DNA from: Candidatus Sedimenticola endophacoides
GTDB taxonomy: Bacteria > Pseudomonadota > Gammaproteobacteria > Chromatiales > Chromatiaceae
DNA: 51,589 nucleotides
Direction: 5' to 3'
NCBI GenBank assembly: GCA_003062205.1
Contig: PQCP01000084.1
Span: 1 to 51,589 of the forward strand
Positions 8,163 through 17,465 of this stretch are shown here, piece by piece. Each line of letters starts with the position of its first letter. Within the stretch, counting starts at the first letter, position 1. The notes under the pieces were generated by a model. The model was not told the origin of the DNA. It saw only the letters and a list, made by a program, of their open reading frames with translations, and did no database searches. Position numbers and translations under genes: made by a program.

Positions 8163-8968
8163 GGCGCACCCCCGGCCGCCGGGCGCTTCTGCTGCTGTGG
8201 GCGCTGCTGTGCCCCACGGCCTGGGCGGGCACCGACCTTCCGACCATCACCCTGATCATCGACGACATGGGCAACCGCCGCGCCTGGGGCGAGGCGGCGC
8301 TGGAGATCCCGGGCGCGGTCACCTACTCGTTTCTGCCCCACACCCCGCACGCCGAGCGGCTCGCCCGCCTGGCCCACGGGCAGGGCAAGGGGGTGATGCT
8401 GCACCTGCCGATGGAGTCGGCCGAGGGCAATCGGCTCGGCCCCGGGGGGCTGACCCTGCATCAGACCGAGGAGGAGTTCCGCCACACCCTGGCCACGGCC
8501 CTTGAGGCGGTGCCCCATGTGCAGGGGGTCAACAACCATATGGGCAGCCTGCTGACCCGCCACCCCGGCGCCATGGGCTGGCTGATGCAGGGTCTGCGCG
8601 AGCACGGTCCGCTCTTTTTCATCGACAGCCGCACCACCGCCCGGAGCCAGGCCCGGGCGGTGGCGCTGGAGTATGCCGTGCCCAGTGCCGGGCGCAACGT
8701 GTTTCTAGACAACCAGCGTGATCCGGAGGCGATCCTGGCTCAGTTCCAGCGTCTGGTGCGGATCGCCCGCAGCGAGGGCCATGCCATCGGTATCGGCCAC
8801 CCCTACCCCGAGACGTCACAGGTGCTGCGGCAGGTGATCGAGCGGCTGCCGGAGCTGGGGGTGCGCCTGGTCAGCGCCGCGGAGATGGTCCAACTTCAGC
8901 AGCGGAGGCCCCCATGGCAACCACCCTCGTACCCCTTGCTCAAGGTTGTGAAGAGCTCGAAGCCGTAA
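8159..8968 (+). CDS. yibQ: Divergent polysaccharide deacetylase family protein (YibQ)
   Basis: The 269-residue protein starts at a GTG overlapping the ctpA stop and has a signal peptide (about residues 1-23, ending AWAG). The mature part begins with LIIDDMGNR, the aspartate-containing strand of the NodB-like fold. MLHLPME, VNNHMGS, LFFIDSRT and AIGIGHPYPET are the conserved blocks of the DUF610 family. Its substrate is unknown; periplasmic glycan or peptidoglycan is assumed from the fold and from the steady linkage to EnvC. Its last 55 bp overlap the DJ-1 gene in another frame. Confidence 0.9.
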   Translation: MRRTPGRRALLLLWALLCPTAWAGTDLPTITLIIDDMGNRRAWGEAALEIPGAVTYSFLPHTPHAERLARLAHGQGKGVMLHLPMESAEGNRLGPGGLTLHQTEEEFRHTLATALEAVPHVQGVNNHMGSLLTRHPGAMGWLMQGLREHGPLFFIDSRTTARSQARAVALEYAVPSAGRNVFLDNQRDPEAILAQFQRLVRIARSEGHAIGIGHPYPETSQVLRQVIERLPELGVRLVSAAEMVQLQQRRPPWQPPSYPLLKVVKSSKP

Positions 8969-9462
8969 CCGTAATCGACCTGCTGCGCCGGGCCGGCGTG
9001 GAGGTGATCAGCGCCGCCCTGGAGCCCGGTCCGGTCACCGCCAGCCGCGGCGTCACCCTGCTCGCCGACACCACCCTCGACGAGGTGATGGAGCGCGAGT
9101 TCGACCTGATTGTCCTGCCGGGCGGCCTGCCCGGCGCCGACCACCTCGACCGGGATCCGCGCATCCACGAGCTGCTGCGGCGCCAGCAGCAGGGCGGACG
9201 CTACGCCGCCGCCATCTGCGCCGCCCCCAAGGTGTTGGCCGGTAGCGGACTGCTGCGCGGGCGGCGCGCCACCGGTTATCCCGGGCTGCTTGAGGAGATG
9301 GCCCCGGAGGGGGTGGAGCTGGACCCGCGCCCGGTGGTGCGTGACGGCAGGGTGATCACCTCGCGCGGGCCGGGCACCGCCATGGATTTTGCCCTGGCGC
9401 TGATCGAGGCCCTGCTCGGACGGGAGCGGCGCGATCAGGTAGAGGCGGGGCTGGCCCGTTGA
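8914..9462 (+). CDS. DJ-1/PfpI family protein (YajL-like)
   Basis: The 182-residue single-domain protein has LVPLAQGCEELEAVTVID with the conserved glutamate, FDLIVLPGGLPGADHL, and the nucleophile elbow AAICAAPKVLA with reactive C102. C-terminal blocks ATGYPG and ITSRGPGTAMDFAL are typical of YajL/ThiJ. Family members protect against oxidative or carbonyl stress; a precise reaction cannot be read from the sequence. It overlaps the end of yibQ by 55 bp, so it is probably the last gene of the gpmI operon. About 150 bp without a gene follow before psiE. Confidence 0.9.
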   Translation: MATTLVPLAQGCEELEAVTVIDLLRRAGVEVISAALEPGPVTASRGVTLLADTTLDEVMEREFDLIVLPGGLPGADHLDRDPRIHELLRRQQQGGRYAAAICAAPKVLAGSGLLRGRRATGYPGLLEEMAPEGVELDPRPVVRDGRVITSRGPGTAMDFALALIEALLGRERRDQVEAGLAR

Positions 9463-9616
9463 CCCACACGGTAAGCCACGTCTTTCGCGGAAGCCGGATC
9501 GTAGCTGTTCAGCGGAGTCCGGTTCGCCTGATCCGTTCGTCCATGATCCCCTGGCCTGGGCAGTCGATACAGGGCCCTGGTGGAATCCTGAATGCCGCCA
9601 CTATCATGAAGCGGGT

Positions 9617-10045
9617 CTATAGGTCGCTGTGGGCGGGGCCGCCCTCCTCCCGGGAGGGGAATCTGCTGGAGCAGTAGCGCAGCACCAGCACACTCAGGCT
9701 CAGCAGCAGGATCGCCCCGGTGATGGCAAGGATGCGCAGGTCCTCCATCACCTTCACGTCGATCGCCAGCAGGCGGGTCAGGGCGGTGATGGCGATGTAG
9801 ATCAGGAAACGCACCGGCAGGCGCTTGGTCTTGAAGTAGATGCCGACCATCGCCCCCAGTTCGAGATAGATGAACAGCAGCAGCACATCCTTGATACCGG
9901 GCTTGCCCTCCTCGATGATCAGCAGCAGTTCCGCCCACGAGGCCCAGACGATGGTGGCCCCGATGACGAACAGGCCCAGCAGGTGGAAGCCCTCGACGAT
10001 GACCTCGCCCAGGGTCTCGACGCGTTTGAAATAGGTTTCCGGCAT
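9617..10045 (-). CDS. PsiE-family membrane protein
   Basis: The 142-residue protein has about four membrane segments and the PsiE-family core, including YLELGAMVGIYFKTKRLPVRFLIY and ITALTRLLAID. PsiE was found as a phosphate-starvation-inducible protein in E. coli; its function is unknown. I start it at MPETYFKRVE (ATG at 10045, with GAGG just upstream); an upstream start would add 16 Arg/Gly-rich residues overlapping ubiB. It follows ubiB on the same strand. Confidence 0.85.
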   Translation of the reverse strand: MPETYFKRVETLGEVIVEGFHLLGLFVIGATIVWASWAELLLIIEEGKPGIKDVLLLFIYLELGAMVGIYFKTKRLPVRFLIYIAITALTRLLAIDVKVMEDLRILAITGAILLLSLSVLVLRYCSSRFPSREEGGPAHSDL

Positions 10046-10074
10046 GCCGCCTCTCCCTCGTCGGTGATGGGTAT

Positions 10075-11736
10075 TCAGCGCCCGCCGCGCCACCAGGCGG
10101 TGAGCAGGGTCAGCAGGCCGCCGCCGCTGAGCATGGCCCCAGCCGAGGCCATGACTTCGGGGCTCATCAGCAGGCTGGGGCCGAGGGTCAGCAGCAGCGC
10201 CCCGGCGATCAGCATGGCCGCCCCGGCGAGGGCCGCGATGATCTGGCGCTGGCCCTGGCGCAGGCCCTGGTGCAGCTGGCGCAGCTCATCGGATCGCCAG
10301 CGCAGCTCCAGACGCCCGTGGGCGGCGTCGTCGAGCACCTTGTGCAGCAGCAGCGGCATGTCGGCGGCGTGTTCGCTCATCAACGGCAGGTTCTTGCGCA
10401 GCTTGCGCGCGAACGCCCCGGGTCCGACCTGCTCCTTCATCCAGCGCTCCATGAACGGTTTGGCGGTGGTCCAGAGGTCCAGCTCCGGATAGAGCTGGCG
10501 GCCCAGCCCCTCGATGTAGAGCAGGGTCTTCTGCAACAGCACCAGCTGCGGCTGGATCTCCATGTCGAAGCGGCGCGCGGTCTGAAACAGGTTGAGCAGG
10601 AAGTGTCCGAAGGAGATCTCGCTCAGGGGTTTGTTGAAGATCGGCTCGCAGACCGAGCGGATCGACGCCTCGAACTCGTCCACCCGGGTGGTGTGCGGTA
10701 CCCAGCCCGATTCCACGTGCAGCTCCGCCACCCGGTGGTAGTCGCGGTTGAAGAAGGCCAGCAGGTTCTCCGCCAGGTAGCGCTGATCCTCGGTGGTGAG
10801 CGAGCCGACGATGCCGAAATCGACCGCGATGTAGCGTCCGCCGGGCTCCACGAAGATGTTCCCGGGGTGCATGTCGGCGTGGAAGAAGTTATCGCGGAAC
10901 ACCTGGGTGAAGAAGATCTCCACCCCCTGTTCGCCGAGCTGCTTCATGCTCACGCCCTGGGCCCGCAGGGCCGCGACATCACTCACCGGGGTGCCGTGGA
11001 TGCGCTCCAGCACCAGCACATTCTTGCGGGTCAGCTCCCAGTGCACCTCGGGCACGAACAGCAGCGGGCTGCCCTCCCAGTTGCGCCGCAGTTGGGCGGC
11101 GTTGGCCGCCTCGCGCTGCAGGTCGAGTTCGTCGAGGATGGTCTTCTCGTAGTCACGCACCACATCCAGCGGGCGCAGGCGTCGGCCATCCTTCCAGTAG
11201 CGGTTGGCCAGGCGCGCGATGATGTAGAGCAGGCCGACATCGCGGCGGATCACCCGCTCGATGTCCGGCCGCAGCACCTTGACCACCACCTGCTCGCCGC
11301 TCTTGAGGGAGGCGGCGTGGACCTGGGCGATGGAGGCCGAGGCCATCGGGGTCTCGTCGAAGGCGTCCAGCACCTCCTCGATCGGATGTCCGTAGGCCCG
11401 CTCGATGATGCGCCGCGCCTGGGTCCCGGGGAACGGGGGTACGGCATCCTGCAGCCGCGCCAGCTCGTCGGCGATGTCGCCCGGCAGCAGGTCGCGGCGG
11501 GTGGAGAGGATCTGGCCGAACTTCACGAAGATCGGCCCCAGCTCCTCCAGCGCCAGGCGGATGCGCACCGGGAAGGGGGGCAGGGTGTTGCGCCGCAGCC
11601 AGTAGCCGGGGGAGAGGTAGAGCAGGAAGCGCACCGGGCGCAGCAGGTGGGTGGCGAGGATCACCTCGTCGAGTCCGTGGCGGACCAGCACCCAGTTGAT
11701 GTGGATCAGGCGCAGGGCCTCGCTGGGGCGGATCAT
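10075..11736 (-). CDS. ubiB: Ubiquinone biosynthesis atypical kinase/ATPase UbiB
   Basis: The 553-residue member of the ABC1/ADCK (COQ8) family is needed for ubiquinone synthesis and has ATPase activity. The family KxGQ motif is KFGQ at 72-75. [11 protein letters not shown] is the alanine-rich nucleotide loop. [12 protein letters not shown] and AVDFGIVG are the catalytic and metal-binding loops. Two hydrophobic segments near the C-terminus (about 500-548) anchor it in the membrane. It overlaps ubiJ by 4 bp, giving the standard ubiE-ubiJ-ubiB operon. Confidence 0.96.
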   Translation of the reverse strand: MIRPSEALRLIHINWVLVRHGLDEVILATHLLRPVRFLLYLSPGYWLRRNTLPPFPVRIRLALEELGPIFVKFGQILSTRRDLLPGDIADELARLQDAVPPFPGTQARRIIERAYGHPIEEVLDAFDETPMASASIAQVHAASLKSGEQVVVKVLRPDIERVIRRDVGLLYIIARLANRYWKDGRRLRPLDVVRDYEKTILDELDLQREAANAAQLRRNWEGSPLLFVPEVHWELTRKNVLVLERIHGTPVSDVAALRAQGVSMKQLGEQGVEIFFTQVFRDNFFHADMHPGNIFVEPGGRYIAVDFGIVGSLTTEDQRYLAENLLAFFNRDYHRVAELHVESGWVPHTTRVDEFEASIRSVCEPIFNKPLSEISFGHFLLNLFQTARRFDMEIQPQLVLLQKTLLYIEGLGRQLYPELDLWTTAKPFMERWMKEQVGPGAFARKLRKNLPLMSEHAADMPLLLHKVLDDAAHGRLELRWRSDELRQLHQGLRQGQRQIIAALAGAAMLIAGALLLTLGPSLLMSPEVMASAGAMLSGGGLLTLLTAWWRGGR

Positions 11737-12356
11737 TCGGACGCCCCTTCTGCGGGTTGTGTCAATCGCTCGATGCGCGCCTGCAGGCGCTCGACATCGT
11801 CGCGCAGACGGTCGACCCCGCCCAGGAACCGCTCGATCTCGGGGCGCCCCGGCAGCAGGGCGATCTCCTCCTGGAGGTACTCCTGGAGGTCGAGCCCGAG
11901 GGTGCGCAGGGAGCGCTCGCCCCAGCGGCTGGCGCCGCGCGCCAGGTTGCCCAGCTCATGGGCGATCAGGTCGCCGGTATAGCGCGCCAGCTGCTCCTCC
12001 CAGTCGATGTCGATGGCGGCGAGGATCCTGCCGAAGCGGTGGGCCAGCTGGGTGTCGCCGCTCATCTCCACCCGCCCGGCGAACAGCTCTCCCGGGCCGC
12101 CCCGGGGATCGCGCAGCGCCGCCAGGGCCAGGGGGGTGCCGCGCAGGGTGCAGTCGGGCTCGCCCTCGTAGCGGGCCAGGACCCGCAGGCGGTCGGGGCC
12201 TGGGACCAGGTAGAGGGTGTGGCCAAGGCCGGTCAGTTCGAAGGCGATCACCCGCCCGTGCAGGGCGGCGATCTCCCGGCGCGTGGCCGGATCGAGGTCG
12301 AGGTAGCGGTTGAGCGCCTCCTCCAGGCCGGCGTATGCGAGTGCCGATATGCTCAT
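11733..12356 (-). CDS. ubiJ: Ubiquinone biosynthesis accessory factor UbiJ
   Basis: The 207-residue protein has an N-terminal SCP2 lipid-binding domain (about residues 15-115, including [19 protein letters not shown] and [18 protein letters not shown]) and a C-terminal coiled coil (about 170-200). UbiJ with UbiK scaffolds the soluble Ubi complex and presents the hydrophobic intermediates to the hydroxylases and methylases. Its position between ubiE and ubiB is diagnostic, since the sequence itself is poorly conserved. Confidence 0.92.
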   Translation of the reverse strand: MSISALAYAGLEEALNRYLDLDPATRREIAALHGRVIAFELTGLGHTLYLVPGPDRLRVLARYEGEPDCTLRGTPLALAALRDPRGGPGELFAGRVEMSGDTQLAHRFGRILAAIDIDWEEQLARYTGDLIAHELGNLARGASRWGERSLRTLGLDLQEYLQEEIALLPGRPEIERFLGGVDRLRDDVERLQARIERLTQPAEGASE

Positions 12357-12369
12357 GCCGGGGTCCGCC

Positions 12370-13119
12370 TCAGAGCTTGAAGCCGCGGTGCACGGCGACG
12401 ATGCCCCCGGTGAGGTTGTGGTAGTCGCAGCGCTCCAGACCGGCCTGCTCCATCATCCCCTTGAGGGTCTCCTGGTCGGGGTGCATGCGGATCGACTCGG
12501 CGAGGTAGCGGTAGCTCTCCTCGTCGTTGGTCACCAGGCGCCCCATCATCGGCAGCACCTTGAACGAGTAGAGGTCATAGAGCTGGCGCAGGGCCGGGCC
12601 CTGAACCTGGGAGAACTCCAGCACCAGCACCCGGCCCCCGGGGCGGGTTACCCGCCGCATCTCGTCGAGCGCCTGCTGCTTGTCGGTGACGTTGCGCAGC
12701 CCGAAGGCGATGGTGACGCAGTCGAAGTGGTTGTCGGGGAACGGGATGCGCTCGGCGTTGACCTGAGTGTAGGCGACATTGGCCACCAGCCCCTCGTCGG
12801 CCATGCGCCGCCGCCCCTGTTCGAGCATCGCGGCGTTGATGTCGGTCATCACCACCAGCCCCCCGGGTCCGGCGATACCGGCGAAGCGGGCCGCCAGATC
12901 GCCGGTACCCGACGCGAGATCGAGCACCCGGTGGCCGGGGCGGATCCCCGCCAGCTCCACGGCGAAGCGTTTCCAGATCCGGTGCACACCCATCGACATC
13001 AGGTCGTTCATCAGGTCGTAGCGGCTGGCCACCGAGTCGAACACCTGGCGCACGCGCCCCTGCTTCTCTTCGGTGTTGACCGTCTGGTAGCCGAAATGGG
13101 TGGTGCCTCTATCGGTCAT
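12370..13119 (-). CDS. ubiE: Ubiquinone/menaquinone C-methyltransferase UbiE
   Basis: The 249-residue class I SAM methyltransferase performs the C-methylation step in ubiquinone (and demethylmenaquinone) synthesis. The signature [18 protein letters not shown] is at about 27-44, the SAM loop [15 protein letters not shown] at about 65-79, and [16 protein letters not shown] and [14 protein letters not shown] follow. Length matches E. coli UbiE (251). It begins the ubiE-ubiJ-ubiB run, 13 bp before ubiJ. Confidence 0.97.
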   Translation of the reverse strand: MTDRGTTHFGYQTVNTEEKQGRVRQVFDSVASRYDLMNDLMSMGVHRIWKRFAVELAGIRPGHRVLDLASGTGDLAARFAGIAGPGGLVVMTDINAAMLEQGRRRMADEGLVANVAYTQVNAERIPFPDNHFDCVTIAFGLRNVTDKQQALDEMRRVTRPGGRVLVLEFSQVQGPALRQLYDLYSFKVLPMMGRLVTNDEESYRYLAESIRMHPDQETLKGMMEQAGLERCDYHNLTGGIVAVHRGFKL

Positions 13120-13213
13120 GGGTGCGCTCTCGATTCACAGGGCCGCCTGGGATTCTACAAGGTTTTTCAGTGGGCGGGAGCCGATTCTAACAGAAACCGC
13201 CCCCCCGGAGCGC

Positions 13214-13579
13214 TCAGTTGTCCGGTTTGCGCTGCACGCCGGCCTCGCTGAGCCGCGCCAGGTAGTCGCGCCAGTTGCGCTCCTGGTTGGCGCCCAGGTC
13301 GTAAAGGGTGTCCCAGGAGTAGATGCCGGTGTTGTGGCCGTCGTCGAAGTGCAGGCAGACGGCGTAGTTGCCGACCGGCGTGATCTGATCGATGTTCACA
13401 TCCTCCTTGCCGATCTGCAGTACCTCCTGGCCGGGACCGTGGCCCTGGACCTCGGCCGAAGGGGAGAAGACCCGCAGGTATTCGCAGGAGAGGTTGAAGC
13501 TGGCACCGTCGTCGAAGCTGACCTCCAGCACCTTGGAGTGGCGGTGCAGGTTCAGCTCGGTGGGGACGTGTAGGGACAT
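13214..13579 (-). CDS. DUF971 domain protein
   Basis: The 121-residue protein has the DUF971 pattern: LEVSFDDGASFNLSCEYLRVFSPSAE, then VGNYAVCLHFDDGHNTGIYSWDTLYDLG. The domain also forms the N-terminal part of gamma-butyrobetaine hydroxylases and occurs alone next to hslVU and ubiE in many Proteobacteria, as here. No catalytic role is established. It lies between hslU and ubiE, with about 76 and 94 bp gaps. Confidence 0.85.
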   Translation of the reverse strand: MSLHVPTELNLHRHSKVLEVSFDDGASFNLSCEYLRVFSPSAEVQGHGPGQEVLQIGKEDVNIDQITPVGNYAVCLHFDDGHNTGIYSWDTLYDLGANQERNWRDYLARLSEAGVQRKPDN

Positions 13580-13655
13580 GACTTGACTCCTAGGGTGTAT
13601 GCGTTGAGCGCCCGCAAGCGTAGCACACTCGCCGGCTGCCGGTGCGCGCGTTTGG

Positions 13656-14993
13656 CTAGAGGATGAAACGGCTCAGATCCTCGTCGTCGGCCAGTTCGTT
13701 GAGGTGGTTGTCCACATACTCACGGTCGATGTCGAGGCGGGTGCCGGGCAGTTCCGAGGCGGTGAACGAGATGCTTTCGAGCAGGCGTTCCAGCACCGTG
13801 TGCAGGCGCCGTGCACCGATGTTCTCGGTGCGCTCGTTGACCTGCCAGGCGATCTCGGCGATGCGCCGGACGCCCTCCTCCGTGAAGCTGAGGCCGACCC
13901 CCTCGGTGGCGAGCAGGGCGGTGTATTGTTCGGTGAGCGAGGCGTCGGGTTCGGTGAGGATGCGGATGAAATCGTCGCTGCCGAGGGCATCCAGCTCGAC
14001 GCGGATCGGCAGCCGCCCCTGCAGTTCGGGGATCAGGTCCGAGGGCTTGGCCAGGTGGAAGGCGCCGGAGGCGATGAACAGGATGTGGTCGGTCTTGATC
14101 ATGCCCTGCTTGGTGGAGACGGTGCACCCCTCGACCAGTGGCAGCAGGTCTCGCTGAACCCCCTCGCGGGAGACGTCGGGGCCGCCGTATTCGCTGCGGC
14201 TGGCGACCTTGTCCAGCTCGTCGAGGAATACGATGCCGTGCTGCTCCACCATCTGCTGGGCGCGCAGCCGGAGGTCGTCGTCGTTGATGCGCTTGGCCGC
14301 CTCCTCGTCCTCCAGGAGCTTGCGGGCGTCGCGGATGCGCATCTTGCGCTTTTTGCGGGGGGTCGAGCCGAGGTTCTGGAACAGCCCCTGGAGCTGCTGG
14401 GTCATCTCCTCCATGCCCGGAGGGGCCATGATCTCGACCCCGAGGGCGGCGCCGGAGAGCTCGATCTCGATCTCCTTCTCGTCCAGCTCGCCACGGCGCA
14501 GCTTCACCCGGAACTTGTCACGGGTGGAGGACTCCATGGGGTTGGGGTTTGAATCCCCCACCCAGGCCGGGGTGGCGGGGCCCGGCAGCAGGGCGTCGAG
14601 GATGCGCTCCTCGGCCGCGTCCGCGGCCTGGTCGCGCACCTTGTCGAGGGCCTGTTCGCGCACCATCTTCATGGCGGAATCGGCAAGATCGCGGATGATC
14701 GACTCCACATCGCGCCCAACATAACCGACTTCGGTGAATTTGGTCGCCTCCACCTTGATGAACGGTGCGTTGGATAGCTTCGCCAAGCGGCGCGCGATCT
14801 CGGTCTTGCCGACCCCGGTGGGACCGATCATCAGGATATTCTTGGGGGTGATCTCGTTGCGCAGCGACTCGTCGACCTGGGCACGGCGCCAGCGGTTGCG
14901 CAGGGCGATGGCCACGGCGCGCTTGGCCGCGGCCTGACCGACGATGTGCTTGTCCAGCTCGCGGACGATCTCTTGGGGGGTGATCTCAGGCAT
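13656..14993 (-). CDS. hslU: ATP-dependent protease ATPase subunit HslU
   Basis: The 445-residue AAA+ unfoldase feeds substrates into the HslV peptidase. It begins with [21 protein letters not shown]. Walker A is GPTGVGKTE at about 57-65, Walker B is [10 protein letters not shown], and the conserved pore motif [10 protein letters not shown] is present. The I-domain inserts between the Walker motifs, and the C-terminus ends in SRFIL, close to the RFIL tail that docks into HslV. Length matches E. coli (443). It overlaps hslV by 1 bp (TGATG). It ends in TAG, an ordinary stop in this genome. Confidence 0.97.
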   Translation of the reverse strand: MPEITPQEIVRELDKHIVGQAAAKRAVAIALRNRWRRAQVDESLRNEITPKNILMIGPTGVGKTEIARRLAKLSNAPFIKVEATKFTEVGYVGRDVESIIRDLADSAMKMVREQALDKVRDQAADAAEERILDALLPGPATPAWVGDSNPNPMESSTRDKFRVKLRRGELDEKEIEIELSGAALGVEIMAPPGMEEMTQQLQGLFQNLGSTPRKKRKMRIRDARKLLEDEEAAKRINDDDLRLRAQQMVEQHGIVFLDELDKVASRSEYGGPDVSREGVQRDLLPLVEGCTVSTKQGMIKTDHILFIASGAFHLAKPSDLIPELQGRLPIRVELDALGSDDFIRILTEPDASLTEQYTALLATEGVGLSFTEEGVRRIAEIAWQVNERTENIGARRLHTVLERLLESISFTASELPGTRLDIDREYVDNHLNELADDEDLSRFIL

Positions 14994-15538
14994 CAGGTTT
15001 CGGCATCCAGCTCTTCGAGGACAATGTTGGCGTTGGTGTAGACACAGATGTCGGCGGCGATCAGCAGGCTCTTCTCCACGATCTCGCGCGCCTCCAGTCC
15101 GGTGTTCTCATACAGGGCGCGGGCCGCGGACTGGGCATAGGCCCCCCCGGAGCCGATCGCCATCAGGCTCTGCTCCGGCTCGATGACGTCGCCGGTGCCG
15201 GTGATCATCAGCGAGGCGCTCTTGTCGGCCACCAGCAGCAGCGCCTCCAGGCGACGCAGCATGCGGTCGGTGCGCCAGTCCTTGGCCAGCTCCACGGCGG
15301 CGCGGGTCAGATGGCCGTGGTGTTTTTCCAGCTTCGCCTCGAAGCGTTCGAACAGGGTGAAGGCGTCGGCGGTGGCCCCCGCGAAGCCGGCCAGCACCTG
15401 ATTTTTATAGAGTCGGCGCACCTTGCGCGCGTTGCCCTTCATCACGGTGTTGCCCATGGAGACCTGACCGTCGCCGCCGATGACCACCTTGCCGTTGCGC
15501 CGGACCGACAGGATGGTTGTACCTCTGATCTGTTGCAC
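14993..15538 (-). CDS. hslV: ATP-dependent protease peptidase subunit HslV
   Basis: The 181-residue proteasome-like threonine peptidase forms a dodecamer capped by HslU. It starts at GTG, with AAGGA upstream, and reads [17 protein letters not shown]. The short leader is expected to be removed to expose the first threonine of TTILSVRR as the nucleophile. Further family blocks are [20 protein letters not shown] and [19 protein letters not shown]. The leader transcript contains a small stem (CCGG-TAAA-CCGG near 15580), and a heat-shock-type promoter lies upstream, next to a 296-bp repeat. Confidence 0.97.
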   Translation of the reverse strand: MQQIRGTTILSVRRNGKVVIGGDGQVSMGNTVMKGNARKVRRLYKNQVLAGFAGATADAFTLFERFEAKLEKHHGHLTRAAVELAKDWRTDRMLRRLEALLLVADKSASLMITGTGDVIEPEQSLMAIGSGGAYAQSAARALYENTGLEAREIVEKSLLIAADICVYTNANIVLEELDAET

Positions 15539-15604
15539 AGGCTCGTCCTTCTGTTGCGGATGGGTGGGTTCCCCCGGCCGGTTTACCGGGCCAACCGCTC
15601 AATG

Positions 15605-15631
15605 ATGGGGGTTTGGCAGGGGAATTCCAAG
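15605..15631 (-). promoter_or_regulatory. Predicted sigma-32 heat-shock promoter of hslVU
   Basis: On the minus strand CTTGGAA (15631-15625) is followed after 14 nt by CCCCAT (15610-15605), close to the sigma-32 consensus CTTGAAA-N11..16-CCCCATNT. hslVU is a heat-shock operon in E. coli. The predicted transcript start would leave a leader of about 60 nt. The first four bases of the -35 box are also the CTTG flank of the 296-bp repeat at 15632. Confidence 0.6.
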
Positions 15632-15927
15632 AGTGTCGCTACCTCGTGAAAGATTTTGGGACATCCCAGTCCCCAAAATCGACTCGCCAACGCGACAGCC
15701 GTTACTGCCCCGACCGTCCTGCGCTCATCACGACTCCGTCCCGCACATTGCAGCAAAGCTGCTCGTGCGCAACTCCGTCATGATGACCACAATGACTCTA
15801 CGGCGTGTCGGATGCGCTATTTGTATGCCCTACGTCACTCCCTATCGGTCGTAACTGCGGCCATACAACCGCGCCTACGCCTATCGGGGACTAACCGCCT
15901 TCGCTTCGCTCTCCATGGCGGTTAGCG
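15632..15927 (+). repeat. 296-bp repeat element, copy 1
   Basis: The reference copy starts AGTGTCGCTACC after a CAAG flank and ends GGCGGTTAGCG. A hairpin GATTTTGGG...CCCAAAATC begins 20 nt from the left end; a second, CTAACCGCC...GGCGGTTAG, sits 2 nt from the right end. There is no terminal inverted repeat and no target duplication. It lies between hslV and the next gene of a conserved cluster, so it is a clean insertion into single-copy DNA. Confidence 0.88.
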
Positions 15928-15946
15928 AAGGCCCTTGGCGCCGGGT

Positions 15947-16462
15947 TCAGTGGAAGGCCTTGTTGGCGGTGTCGGCAGCCGCGGGGGCGGGGTGTTGGCT
16001 GGGGGGCGCTTCGAGGTCCCACTCCGCTTTTTTCCCGGCCTCCAGCAGCAGCCGGATCAGTACCTGCATCAGATCGCGGTTGAGGTTGAGGTTGACGTTG
16101 CGCCCGTCGGGCAGACCCAGGGCGAGGGCGGTGTCGCCCCCTTCAAGGGAGCGGTACTCGATGCGCGAGACCAGCACCGGATCCCGTCCCAGGGGGTGGT
16201 TGGAGGCCCCTGTCCGGTACTCGGTCTGGAAGTCGGCGCCGGCCAGCAGGGCGTCGCGCTCGAACGCCTGCACCGCCTGTTCGCGGCTGCCGGCGCGCTC
16301 CTGCCTGGGGTTGGCCAGCTTGTCGAGGATACCCAGCAGCAGCCGGGTATAGCGGCGGGTGAGCCAGATCCGTATCTCGCTGTCGTCGTCGCTGCGGATA
16401 TTGAGGATCAGGCGATCCTCCTGGGGTTCAAAGGTGGCGTTGATCTGGTGCAGGCTGGCCAA
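15947..16462 (-). CDS. Conserved hypothetical protein
   Basis: I do not recognise the family. The 171-residue protein is soluble, with no signal peptide or membrane segment. It starts MASLHQINATFEPQEDRLIL and has an N-terminal half rich in charged and strand-forming residues (IRIWLTRRYTRLLLGILDKL), with a disordered Pro/Ala tail (about residues 150-171). The minus-strand position between xerC and hslVU, in a cluster of otherwise conserved genes, argues that it is real. The 296-bp repeat begins 19 bp downstream of its stop codon. Confidence 0.7.
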   Translation of the reverse strand: MASLHQINATFEPQEDRLILNIRSDDDSEIRIWLTRRYTRLLLGILDKLANPRQERAGSREQAVQAFERDALLAGADFQTEYRTGASNHPLGRDPVLVSRIEYRSLEGGDTALALGLPDGRNVNLNLNRDLMQVLIRLLLEAGKKAEWDLEAPPSQHPAPAAADTANKAFH

Positions 16463-16556
16463 TGGGGGGACTCCAATACGCTATATGGATGAATCATAGA
16501 GGATATCGGGATCTTTTTCCCGTCCTGCCGGTCGCCGGCGAACGGCGCGCCGCAGA

Positions 16557-17465
16557 TCACGACTTCTTTTTCCTGGCCCGGGGGTGGGCCGCATCGTACA
16601 CCTTGGCCAGGTGCTGGAAGTCGAGGTGGGTGTAGATCTGGGTGGTGGCGATGTCGGCGTGGCCCAGCAACTCCTGGACGGCGCGCAGATCGCCCGAGGA
16701 CTCCAGCAGGTGGCTGGCGAAGGAGTGGCGCAACAGGTGCGGGTGCACATGCTGGGGCACCCCCTGGCGCAGGGCCCAGCGCCGGATCCGCTCCTGTACG
16801 GTGCGCGGGTTGATGCGCCGTCCGCGCGCGCCGACGAACAGCGCGGGTTCATCGTCCCGGGCGTGGTTGGCGCGCACCGCCAGCCAGGCGCGCACCGCCT
16901 CCCGCGCCTTGCGGCCCACCGGCAGGTTGCGGGTCTTGCCCCCCTTGCCGGTCACCTCCAGGCTGGCGTCGCGAAAGTCGATCTCGCCGAGATTAACCGC
17001 CACCAGCTCGGCCAGGCGCAGACCGGAGGAGTAGAACAGCTCCATCATCGCCAGGTCCCTGATCTCCAGTTCGTCCCCGGGCGCGGCATCGAGCATGCGC
17101 GCGAGCTGGTCGGCGTCCAGGGTGTGGGGGAGGGTGCGGCGCACCTTGGGGGCGCGCACCCCCTGCCCGGGGTTGTGGGCGGCGGCGCCCTCGCGCAGCA
17201 GGAAGCGGAAGAGGCTGCGCAGGGAGGAGAGCTGGCGCTGCAGGCTCTTGCCGGAGGCGCCGCCCCGGTGGCGGGCGGCGATGAAGGCGCGCACCTGGTG
17301 CTGGGTAAGGGCGCGCCAGTCGCTGACCCCCTGGTCCCGGCACCAGTCGTGGAGCCGTTGCAGATCACGGGTGTAGTTGCTCAGGGTGTGCGGCGACAGG
17401 CGCCGTTCATGGTGCAGGTGTTGCAGGAAGCGTTCGAGCCACTCCTGGAGGGGGTCGGGGTGCAT
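16557..17465 (-). CDS. xerC: Tyrosine recombinase XerC
   Basis: The 302-residue recombinase acts with XerD at dif to resolve chromosome dimers. The N-terminal SAM-like DNA-binding domain spans about residues 5-90. The catalytic residues are all visible: R150 (SSGLRLAEL), K174 (GKGGKTR), H243 and R246 (HPHLLRHSFASH), H269 (LLGHADI) and nucleophile Y278 (TTQIYTHLD). The dapF-DUF484-xerC order, as in E. coli, separates it from integrases. It overlaps the DUF484 gene by 1 bp. Confidence 0.96.
   Translation of the reverse strand: MHPDPLQEWLERFLQHLHHERRLSPHTLSNYTRDLQRLHDWCRDQGVSDWRALTQHQVRAFIAARHRGGASGKSLQRQLSSLRSLFRFLLREGAAAHNPGQGVRAPKVRRTLPHTLDADQLARMLDAAPGDELEIRDLAMMELFYSSGLRLAELVAVNLGEIDFRDASLEVTGKGGKTRNLPVGRKAREAVRAWLAVRANHARDDEPALFVGARGRRINPRTVQERIRRWALRQGVPQHVHPHLLRHSFASHLLESSGDLRAVQELLGHADIATTQIYTHLDFQHLAKVYDAAHPRARKKKS

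Noticed and set aside
9459..9677. A 72-residue frame after the DJ-1 gene
   Set aside because: It lacks a good ribosome-binding site and recognisable features and runs into the psiE gene on the other strand.
15656..15925. An 89-residue reading frame, identical in all seven 296-bp repeats
   Set aside because: It begins at a TTG without a ribosome-binding site, runs through both hairpins, resembles no family I know, and several other frames across the element are equally open. It is better explained as a passenger frame of a non-coding element.
15632..15927. The 296-bp repeat as an integron attC cassette or a group II intron
   Set aside because: The terminal bases are not the RYYYAAC/GTTRRRY core sites of attC, and no domain V-like hairpin or intron 5' consensus is present.
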